Source: Bacteroidota bacterium
Lineage (GTDB): Bacteria; Bacteroidota; Bacteroidia; Flavobacteriales; Weeksellaceae
DNA length: 6,825 nt
Direction of reading: 5' to 3'
NCBI GenBank assembly: GCA_023433225.1
Contig: JAEZDQ010000162.1
Span: 1-6,825, forward strand
In this document: piece after piece, positions 1 to 6,149 of the stretch
Position numbering within the stretch: position 1 is the first letter of the stretch
Layout of the letters: each line of letters opens with the position of its first letter
Translations under genes and position numbers: made by a program
The notes under the pieces: model-generated
Seen by the model: only the letters and a program-made list of their open reading frames with translations
The model's database searches: none
What the model was told of the DNA's origin: nothing

Positions 1-1715
1 TTACAGGCCTCACTTTTGAATATTACTTGGATGCCGGATTCACCCAACTCATTCTTGACCCGGAAACCTTCAACAATACTTCCAGCCCGCAAATCATTTA
101 TGTAAAAACTTTTGTGGAAAGTGCCGGTGAAGAAACCTGTGTTTCGACCGAAGAATTGACCTTGGTCGTGAACGAATTCCCTGAAATACAGGATTGGGAA
201 GAAATTTATTGTGATGATTTAGATGACAATTCTGAATTCATCGATTTAACTGAAAATGAAATCGTCGTTACACCGGGCATCGATGTGACGCTTCACTACT
301 ACCCTACTTTAAGCGATTTGGAAAACGGAACCAATGAAATCATGGATCCGACGAATTATGAAATCACCGATTCACCGACTGAAATTTATGTCCAAGTGGA
401 ATCAGAAAGCGGGCTTTGCCGTGATTTCGCGGTATTGACCATTGTGCTCAGCACTTCGCCGGAAGTAGCCGATGCGGTTTTAGAAAATTGCAGTATCGAT
501 GGTTTGTCCACCTATTATTTACCGGACGCGAATGAGGATATTTCGACCGAAAACAATTTAACCTTCACTTACCATACGACTTACAACAATGCGTTGAACG
601 CCCAAAACCCGCTGCCGGAAACCTATGACAACACCAGTCCGAACCAGACGATTTATGTCAGGGTTGAAAATGCAAACGGTTGTTTTTCAATCGCCGAAAT
701 TTTATTGACCACGGTAATGGTTCATGAAGAATTGAATGAAGGCTTGGAACAATGCGACGACCCGACCAGTCTCAACGACGAAACCGCTGTTTTTGACCTG
801 ACCGAAATGGATGCAGGCATTGAAAATGCTTTGGGTGGAACCAATTATACCATCACCTATTACCTGAGTATGGCCAATGCACAAAACGGAACCAACCCGA
901 TTGCGAATCCTTCCGCTTTTGAAAACACCTCGAACCCACAAATGATTTACGCCCGCGCATCGGGCGGTGACGGAGGTTGTGCCGGCACGGCCGAATTCGA
1001 ATTGGAAGTGCGCCCTGTTCCGGAGTTTAATTTGCCTTCTTCCCTTTCTTTCTGTTACAGCGAAAGCGAAATGAGTTATGAATTCAACGGGGATTTTGCC
1101 TCTTACACTTGGACAGATCCGGATGGAAATGTAATCAGCACTACCCCTGAAGTGATTTTTGAACAAGAAGGAACCCATACTTTGGAAGTAACGGCTGCGG
1201 GAAGCAATTGTCCCGCTATTCGAGAAATTCAGGTGAATATGGACATCCAGCCCGTTATTACGGAAATAGAGGTAAACGGCTCCACGGTTACGGTTTATCC
1301 GGCCGGTGCCTCCGGTCCTTATGAATACAGCTACAACGGCGGTTTGACTTGGCATTCGCACTTTGTTTTGACGGACGTTCCGCCCGGAATTCACTATATG
1401 TTGGTGAGAAGTTTGTACGGATGCGTTTCGGAAGCCAAGATTTTTGGTGTATTGGGCATTCCCAACATCATTACGCCGAACGGCGATGGCTACAATGACT
1501 TTATGACCGTTCGTGGACTGGAGCTTTACCCGAATGCGCATATACAGATTTTTGACCGATACGGTAAAATATTTGTTGACCGGAAAATGGGCACTGAATT
1601 CAAATGGGACGGGCAGTACATGGGAAGACCGCTTCCGTCAGGAGACTATTGGTACATCATAACAATTGAATCGGGTGAGTCCATTTCGGGACATATCAGC
1701 ATCCGAAACAGATAA
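1..1715 (+). CDS. T9SS type B sorting domain surface protein with ~90-residue repeats (5' truncated)
   Basis: The frame is open from base 3 with no start or signal peptide, so the true start lies upstream; the TTG at 27 is just an internal leucine. About 570 residues are visible. They hold one partial and three full ~90-residue repeats (bases 3-1022) with the recurring pattern YY...NG(T)NPI..P..(Y/F).NTS.PQ.IY.R, a PKD/Ig-like module (1023-1253), a ~70-residue module ending YGCVS.A (1254-1466), and a gliding-motility-associated C-terminal domain (1467-1712) with TPNGDGYND, FDRYGK, WDG and PSGDYWY. Known for the family: this domain directs export through the T9SS and surface attachment in Bacteroidota. 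Inferred: an extracellular adhesin or matrix protein; its ligand cannot be read from the sequence. It is the paralogue of the next gene, 28 bases downstream, and the two are probably co-transcribed. The frame is intact to a TAA stop. Confidence 0.93.
   Translation, partial: TGLTFEYYLDAGFTQLILDPETFNNTSSPQIIYVKTFVESAGEETCVSTEELTLVVNEFPEIQDWEEIYCDDLDDNSEFIDLTENEIVVTPGIDVTLHYYPTLSDLENGTNEIMDPTNYEITDSPTEIYVQVESESGLCRDFAVLTIVLSTSPEVADAVLENCSIDGLSTYYLPDANEDISTENNLTFTYHTTYNNALNAQNPLPETYDNTSPNQTIYVRVENANGCFSIAEILLTTVMVHEELNEGLEQCDDPTSLNDETAVFDLTEMDAGIENALGGTNYTITYYLSMANAQNGTNPIANPSAFENTSNPQMIYARASGGDGGCAGTAEFELEVRPVPEFNLPSSLSFCYSESEMSYEFNGDFASYTWTDPDGNVISTTPEVIFEQEGTHTLEVTAAGSNCPAIREIQVNMDIQPVITEIEVNGSTVTVYPAGASGPYEYSYNGGLTWHSHFVLTDVPPGIHYMLVRSLYGCVSEAKIFGVLGIPNIITPNGDGYNDFMTVRGLELYPNAHIQIFDRYGKIFVDRKMGTEFKWDGQYMGRPLPSGDYWYIITIESGESISGHISIRNR
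3..1022 (+). repeat. Protein-level tandem repeat array in the first surface protein (about 3.5 visible units)
   Basis: Units lie at about 3-182 (partial), 183-461, 462-725 and 726-1022. A typical unit begins with a cysteine followed by acidic residues (CDD...), continues through FDLT and a YYL or YHT strand, then NG.N(P/E)I and NTS.PQ.IYVR, and closes with a second cysteine and a beta-strand. The DNA of the units has diverged, so this is a family of protein modules and not a recent DNA repeat. More units probably lie upstream of the window. Confidence 0.82.
1467..1712 (+). other. T9SS type B C-terminal sorting domain (first protein)
   Basis: The last 82 residues start at IITPNGDGYND and end at ISIRNR. 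The order TPNGDGYND, IFDRYGK, W-D-G and PSGDYWY is the hallmark of the gliding-motility-associated C-terminal domain (CHU_C type). By my hand alignment, about 63 of 81 positions are identical to the same domain of the downstream paralogue, with one single-residue gap. In this family the domain is the export signal for the T9SS. Type B cargo often depends on a PorP/SprF-like outer-membrane partner, and none is encoded in this window. Confidence 0.92.
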
Positions 1716-1743
1716 GGAATTCAGAATTCAACAAAATTCATTC

Positions 1744-1797
1744 ATGAAAAATACGCTCTCTGCTCTATTGGTGATGATGGTGACTTGGGCTTCCGCT
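1744..1797 (+). other. Sec signal peptide coding region of the second surface protein
   Basis: The first 18 residues have a lysine at position 2, a hydrophobic core (LSALLVMMV) and an A-S-A motif before Q19, a typical type I signal peptidase site. There is no cysteine at the cleavage site, so it is not a lipoprotein. This fits the Sec step that precedes T9SS export. Confidence 0.88.
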
Positions 1798-4700
1798 CAG
1801 GTTCCGATTGAAATTTACCAACAATTTCTGGGTAAATATGATTTTACCATGATTGGAAATACCATGAATGAATTTCCTAATAGTGCTAATGGATATTGCG
1901 ATTTTCTTACGCAATCCAGCGCGGTTTTGAATTTAAATCCGGATCAAACGGTTGAGGCTGCCTATTTATATTGGGCAGGCTCCGGTTCGCTTACCCAAGG
2001 TGATTTGGACATTCTTCTCAACGGCCAGCCAGTAAATGTGGACAGGACTTTCCAGACCTTTATGGGCGTCGGGACAAATAACCGTCCGTTTTACGGAGGC
2101 TTTTCAGATGTAACCGCATTTGTACAAGCCACAGGAAACGGAACTTATACTGTTTCTGAATTTGATCTAAGCGGAGTAATCTCCCCTGCTACTTATTGTG
2201 GCAACGGAACCAATTTTGGCGGATGGTCCATTCTCGTGGTTTACGAAGATCCGACTGTAACTGATAATTTAGTGAATGTTTACGATGGGTTCAGAAAGGT
2301 TGATACTGCCGAACCGGTTGTCAACATTACCCTTACCAACCTCAATGTACTCCATGTAGTCGGAAATAAAATAGGTTTTTTAGCTTGGGAAGGAGACGAA
2401 AACCTCGATATAGAGGAAATCGTGAGAATCAATGGTCAACTTCTGAGTAATCCTCCCCTAAATCCTGAAACGAATGTCTTTAACGGAACCAATAGCTTTA
2501 CCGGAAGCAACACGCTGTACAATATGGATATTGATTATTTTGATATAAATGAATATACCAATATCGGTGACAATACCCTGACCGTTCAATTACAAACCGG
2601 CCAGGATGTTGTGCTCATAAATAATATGGTGGTAGTACTGAACACGCAGGTGCCCGATGCAACGGTTATGATGAATGCAGAATCCGGGTCTTGTGACGAC
2701 CGCGACATATCGGTGGACTATACAGTTTCTAATCTTGTTTCGACTGATATTTTACCGGCCGGTACGTCCATCGCTTTTTATGGTGATAGCGTTTTAGTGG
2801 GAACAGCCGCTACTGCAAATGATATCCCTATCGGAGGTTCAGAAAGTGGTTCCATTATACTTTCCATTCCCGATACCGTTCCCAATATTTTTACTTTGAC
2901 CGTAAAAGTAGATGACGACGGGACCGGCAACGGAACCGTAATCGAATTTCTGGAAGACAACAATGAAGACCAAACCGAGATAACCTTAGGGACTACTCCT
3001 TCCCTGTTCCCTGCAGATAATTTAATTTTTTGTGATTCCAACGACAATGGACAGGAAACTTTTGACCTGACCATCGCCGGAAACCAAATCCTCAATTCGC
3101 AATTGGGGGTAATCATCCGATATTATGAAAACCAAACAGATGCCATAAACGGAAACGCGAATAACATACTGACACCAAATGCGTACAACAATACTTCTTC
3201 TCCCCAGACCATTTATGTCAGGCTGGAAGACCCCGTGGGTTGTTCGATTGTTTCCGAATTTACCATCGAAATAACACCGCCTTCTTTGCTTACGCATGAA
3301 ATTCCCGATATGGAAAATTGTGTGGAAGGGCCAAATGACACCGGTGTTCCAACTGATTTGACTACCCAAGAAACATTTATATTAAATGGGGAAAATCCTT
3401 TGGATTATACCATTTCCTATCATTTAACTCAAAACGCGGCCAGATCCGGGAACAGTCCAATTGCCAATCCCAACGCTTATCCGAATGTTTCCAATCCGCA
3501 AACGATTTGGGTGAGAATGTTGAATCATACTGATAATTGCGTTCAATTCGGTTCGTTTGAAATTATATACCATTTAAATCCGGAGGTACAAACTGCAACT
3601 TTAGAATCCTGTAGTTTAGACGGCCCCGGCACATTCTTTTTGCCCAGTATAAATTCCCTTGTGGTCGATAGTACTACCGGGCTTCAGTTCACTTACCATA
3701 CGACTTTAGGAAATGCAAATAACGGTACCAATCCATTGCCTTCTAATTATACACCGTCTTCAGAATTGGAAACGATTTTTGTGAGAGTCACCGATGGATT
3801 TGGATGTTATTCGGTTACCGAAGTTGTATTGGAAACAGTTATCAATGTGGCCACACTGGTTGATGTTTATGCGGTTTGTGATGACCCAACAAAAATTAAT
3901 GATGGAACTGCTGCATTTAATTTGACCACTTATGATACGCCCATCAGGAATGCTTTGGCTTTGCCCGGTTCCGATATTACGTATTACCTAACCGAGAACG
4001 AAGCTGCTTCAGGCATAAACCCGATTACAAATCCAAATGAATTTTTCAATACTTCAAATCCACAGACCATTTATGCAAGAGCTGCAGATCCGGAAGGTGG
4101 CTGTGGCGGTGTGGCCGATTTCCAAATCGAAGTATTGCCTGTTCCCGAATTTACTTTGCCCGAATTTCTGGCTTTTTGTAATTATGACGAAACTGAATAT
4201 GAGTTCGGGGAAATTTTCCAAACTTATACATGGCAAAATGCCAATGGTGAAGTCATCAGCAATTCACCTTTTGTGGAATTTGAACACGAAGGAATTTATA
4301 CATTGGAAGTGACCGGTAATGAAAACGATTGCCCCGCCATCCGTGAAGTAGAAATCATCTTTGATTATGCGCCTGTAATCACCAGTATAGAAGTGGACGG
4401 ACACACCGTATCGGTTTATCCGACCGGTGGCATCGGGCCTTATCAATACAGTTACAACAATGGCATGACTTGGCACGACTATTTTATATTGGAAGAAGTT
4501 CCTTCCGGCATTCATTATATGCTCGTGAAAAGCCAATATGGTTGTGTTTCGGCGGCCAAAATGTTTGGCGTCTTGAATATCCCGAATGTAATTACGCCCA
4601 ACGGTGACGGCTACAATGATTATTGGGAAATCCGTGCGCTGGAAATGTATCCTGATGCTCATGTGAAAATATTTGACCGTTACGGAAAAATATTTGTCGA

Positions 4701-4833
4701 TCGGAAAATGGCCGAAAATTTCCGCTGGGATGGACAATATATGGGGCGGCCGCTTCCGTCGGGAGATTATTGGTATATCATCACCGTTGAAGGGCAGAAC
4801 ATTTCGGGGCATCTTTCCATCCGGAACAGATAA
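1744..4833 (+). CDS. Large secreted T9SS type B surface protein with CARDB-like domain and repeats (1029 aa)
   Basis: The ATG at 1744 is chosen because it gives a clean signal peptide (MKNTLSALLVMMVTWASA, cut before Q19); reading further upstream in frame would overlap the previous gene and bury it. Order of modules: residues ~20-300, a beta-rich module with AAYLYWAGSG, LNGQPV, DRTF, PFYGGFSDVT, GGWSILVVYE and VNVYDGF; ~305-409, a CARDB-like domain; 421-801, four ~90-residue repeats; 802-877, a PKD/Ig-like module; 878-948, a YGCVS module; 949-1029, the type B sorting domain (TPNGDGYND 951-959, FDRYGK 977-982, WDG 995-997, SGDYWY 1006-1011). Inferred role: Sec- then T9SS-exported surface adhesin or matrix protein; ligand unknown. 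The C-terminal ~610 residues match the upstream gene module for module. No Shine-Dalgarno or clear promoter is seen in the 28-base gap, which fits an operon. It ends in tandem stops TAATAA. Confidence 0.94.
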   Translation: MKNTLSALLVMMVTWASAQVPIEIYQQFLGKYDFTMIGNTMNEFPNSANGYCDFLTQSSAVLNLNPDQTVEAAYLYWAGSGSLTQGDLDILLNGQPVNVDRTFQTFMGVGTNNRPFYGGFSDVTAFVQATGNGTYTVSEFDLSGVISPATYCGNGTNFGGWSILVVYEDPTVTDNLVNVYDGFRKVDTAEPVVNITLTNLNVLHVVGNKIGFLAWEGDENLDIEEIVRINGQLLSNPPLNPETNVFNGTNSFTGSNTLYNMDIDYFDINEYTNIGDNTLTVQLQTGQDVVLINNMVVVLNTQVPDATVMMNAESGSCDDRDISVDYTVSNLVSTDILPAGTSIAFYGDSVLVGTAATANDIPIGGSESGSIILSIPDTVPNIFTLTVKVDDDGTGNGTVIEFLEDNNEDQTEITLGTTPSLFPADNLIFCDSNDNGQETFDLTIAGNQILNSQLGVIIRYYENQTDAINGNANNILTPNAYNNTSSPQTIYVRLEDPVGCSIVSEFTIEITPPSLLTHEIPDMENCVEGPNDTGVPTDLTTQETFILNGENPLDYTISYHLTQNAARSGNSPIANPNAYPNVSNPQTIWVRMLNHTDNCVQFGSFEIIYHLNPEVQTATLESCSLDGPGTFFLPSINSLVVDSTTGLQFTYHTTLGNANNGTNPLPSNYTPSSELETIFVRVTDGFGCYSVTEVVLETVINVATLVDVYAVCDDPTKINDGTAAFNLTTYDTPIRNALALPGSDITYYLTENEAASGINPITNPNEFFNTSNPQTIYARAADPEGGCGGVADFQIEVLPVPEFTLPEFLAFCNYDETEYEFGEIFQTYTWQNANGEVISNSPFVEFEHEGIYTLEVTGNENDCPAIREVEIIFDYAPVITSIEVDGHTVSVYPTGGIGPYQYSYNNGMTWHDYFILEEVPSGIHYMLVKSQYGCVSAAKMFGVLNIPNVITPNGDGYNDYWEIRALEMYPDAHVKIFDRYGKIFVDRKMAENFRWDGQYMGRPLPSGDYWYIITVEGQNISGHLSIRNR
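2656..2970 (+). other. CARDB-like adhesion domain (second protein, residues ~305-409)
   Basis: The segment runs from DATVMMNAESGSC to EFLEDNNED. It has the CARDB layout: DYTVSN (the usual 'v.v.NxG' strand), LPAGTSIAFYGD, an I..GGSES strand pair, and a closing TLTVKVDDDG...EFLEDNNED with the acidic-Asn end typical of CARDB. Family assignment rests on motif order only; a profile search with PF07705 would settle it. Confidence 0.6.
3004..4146 (+). repeat. Four protein-level tandem repeats in the second surface protein
   Basis: Units are at about 3004-3285, 3286-3582, 3583-3849 and 3850-4146 (residues 421-514, 515-613, 614-702, 703-801). Each has one cysteine near its start (430, 526, 623, 712) and one near its end (500, 599, 688, 787). 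Most also carry a YY or YH strand followed by NP..(Y/F).N.S.PQTI(Y/W)(V/A)R. The third and fourth units match the third and fourth visible units of the upstream gene better than they match their own neighbours. Confidence 0.85.
4588..4830 (+). other. T9SS type B C-terminal sorting domain (second protein)
   Basis: Residues 949-1029 run from VITPNGDGYND to LSIRNR, with all the landmarks of the gliding-motility-associated C-terminal domain. Much of it is invariant against the upstream copy, such as IFDRYGKIFVDRKM and WDGQYMGRPLPSGDYWYIIT, although the codons differ at many third positions. Confidence 0.93.
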
Positions 4834-4834
4834 T

Positions 4835-4849
4835 AAATAAGTCTTATTT
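4835..4849. other. Short AT-rich palindrome between the second and third genes
   Basis: AAATAA (4835-4840) and TTATTT (4844-4849) are inverted repeats around GTC, just after the tandem stops and followed by two more T residues. The stem is all A-T and only six pairs, so it would be a weak terminator. It also overlaps the candidate -7 element, so it could be an operator-like site or chance in AT-rich DNA. Confidence 0.25.
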
Positions 4850-4852
4850 TTG
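4845..4852 (+). promoter_or_regulatory. Candidate flavobacterial -7 promoter element (TAnnTTTG) before the methyltransferase
   Basis: TATTTTTG is an exact match to the Bacteroidota -7 consensus TAnnTTTG. I see no TTG at the usual -33 distance, so only half of the promoter is supported. Transcription would begin near 4858-4860, only about 8 bases before the TTG at 4867 but about 23 before the ATG at 4882. Confidence 0.35.
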
Positions 4853-4866
4853 AAGAAAATTTCTCA

Positions 4867-6018
4867 TTGGAAAATTTCAGAATGCAGGCCAAAACGTTTT
4901 TCGGTTTTGAAGAAATATTGGCAAATGAATTAAAGTCCCTCGGTGCAGCCGACGTAGAAATCAAAAACCGTTTGGTTGAGTTTTATGGTGACCAAGGTTT
5001 TTTGTACAAGGCCAATTACAGTTTGCATACCGCTTTACGCATAATTAAACCAATCTATTCTTTTTCAGTTAAAAATGAAAATCAATTGTATGAAAGGTTT
5101 AAGAAATTTGAATGGGAGAATTACTTAAATATCGACCAAACATTTGTCATTGATTCTACGGTTCATTCAGACTATTTCACCCATTCCCACTATGCGGCTT
5201 TGAAGGTGAAAGATGCTTTGGTCGATCGTTTTCAGGAAAAATTCGGCAAGCGACCGAACGTAGATAAGGACAATGCCGATATTTGGTTCAATTTGCATAT
5301 CAGCCACGACAAAGTCACACTTTCACTGGACAGTAGCGGCGAATCACTTCACCGAAGAGGCTATAAAGTTGCGTCCGGGAAGGCACCCATCAATGAGGTT
5401 TTGGCAGCCGGATTATTGAAAATCGCGGGCTGGGATGGAAAAGGCAATTTCCTCGACCCCATGTGCGGTTCAGGAACCATCTTGACCGAAGCGGCAATGA
5501 TTGCGACAAATATTCCCCCACAAATCCACCGGAAGCATTTTGCTTTCCAAAACTGGAATGATTACAAACCGGAATTATTTGAAAAAATAAAAGAAACGCG
5601 CATCGGCCGGATTCGTGAATTTACAGGTAAAATTGTTGGTTATGATGTAAATCCAACCATGTTAAAAATAGCGGAACAAAACATCGACAATGCCGATTTG
5701 GCGGACTTTGTAACGGTAGAATACCAAGATTTCTTCAAATCCGAAAAAAACTTATTTCCGGTTTTGCTATTGTTCAATCCCCCCTACAATGAACGCTTGG
5801 AAAGCGACAATGAAATCCTTTACAAATCTATCGGCGATACGCTTAAAAACCATTATCCCAATACATTGTCTTGGTTCATCACATCAGATTTATCTGCAAA
5901 AAAATATGTAGGGCTGAAACCTTCCAAGAAGTTGAAAATCTTCAACGGAAAACTGGAATGCGACTTTTTGCGGTATGATATTTATGAAGGCAGCAAAAAG
6001 TTAAGAAAGAATGAATAG
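4867..6018 (+). CDS. rlmL: THUMP-domain class I SAM-dependent RNA methyltransferase (RlmL N-terminal/YpsC type)
   Basis: The 383-residue product should transfer a methyl group from SAM to the N2 of a guanine in RNA, by analogy with the N-terminal half of E. coli RlmL (23S rRNA m2G2445); it acts in the cytoplasm. Residues 1-~50 are the ferredoxin-like N-terminus (AKTFFGFEEILANELKSLGA), ~50-155 the THUMP region, then SLDSSGESLHRRGY (153-166), which leads into the methyltransferase fold. SAM-binding motif I is FLDPMCGSGT (195-204), the acidic motif II is GYD (258-260), and the catalytic motif IV is NPPYNER (304-310), where the E. coli enzyme has G after NPPY. The RlmK half of the E. coli fusion is absent, as is normal outside Proteobacteria. 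The start is either TTG at 4867, which gives MENFRM as I recall for flavobacterial relatives, or ATG at 4882, five codons later. The exact target base is inferred. Confidence 0.9.
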   Translation: MENFRMQAKTFFGFEEILANELKSLGAADVEIKNRLVEFYGDQGFLYKANYSLHTALRIIKPIYSFSVKNENQLYERFKKFEWENYLNIDQTFVIDSTVHSDYFTHSHYAALKVKDALVDRFQEKFGKRPNVDKDNADIWFNLHISHDKVTLSLDSSGESLHRRGYKVASGKAPINEVLAAGLLKIAGWDGKGNFLDPMCGSGTILTEAAMIATNIPPQIHRKHFAFQNWNDYKPELFEKIKETRIGRIREFTGKIVGYDVNPTMLKIAEQNIDNADLADFVTVEYQDFFKSEKNLFPVLLLFNPPYNERLESDNEILYKSIGDTLKNHYPNTLSWFITSDLSAKKYVGLKPSKKLKIFNGKLECDFLRYDIYEGSKKLRKNE

Positions 6019-6086
6019 CAATACTTTTAGCATTTATTAGTATTTCGGTTTTCGTGATAGATTTTAGACATCCTTTAACTTAATAA

Positions 6087-6149
6087 ATGTCAAAACATAA
6101 ATATTATTTCACCTTAACTGCTGTATTTTTGGCCCTATTCGTAAGCGCA
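6087..6149 (+). other. Sec signal peptide coding region of the truncated secreted protein
   Basis: Residues 1-21 show the three-part layout of a type I signal peptide, with cleavage predicted after V-S-A and before Q22, the same 'A then Q' junction as in the surface protein at 1744. This supports the ATG at 6087 as the true start. Confidence 0.85.

Noticed and set aside
702..1541. 279-codon open frame on the - strand opposite the first surface gene
   Set aside because: It lies wholly antisense to a well-supported coding region with recognisable domains. A similar antisense frame appears at the equivalent place in the paralogue (4264-4812), which shows it is a by-product of shared codon use.
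1717..1729. Two GAATTC palindromes seven bases apart in the 28-base gap between the surface genes
   Set aside because: Short AT-rich hexamers with no terminator-like stem or promoter element nearby; chance is the simplest explanation.
1666..1743. In-frame upstream extension of the second surface gene
   Set aside because: It would overlap the end of the first gene and place 26 polar residues before a clear signal peptide; the ATG at 1744 is better.
2778..3369. Two overlapping - strand frames of about 112 and 115 codons
   Set aside because: They overlap each other and lie inside the second surface gene; the protein sequences show no recognisable motif.
4037..4312. Small + strand frame of 91 codons (and a 60-codon - strand frame opposite)
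   Set aside because: Both lie out of frame inside the fourth repeat and PKD/Ig-like module of the second surface gene, whose own frame is intact.
4264..4812. 182-codon open frame on the - strand opposite the second surface gene
   Set aside because: Antisense shadow of the conserved C-terminal modules; no signal peptide, domain or start context of its own.
4767..4964. 65-codon - strand frame across the gap between the second and third genes
   Set aside because: It covers the sorting domain end and the methyltransferase start in antisense, with no coding signature.
6019..6086. Possible terminator or riboswitch in the gap before the last gene
   Set aside because: I could not find a stable stem followed by a T run or any conserved RNA pattern in these 68 bases; only weak -7-like matches are present.
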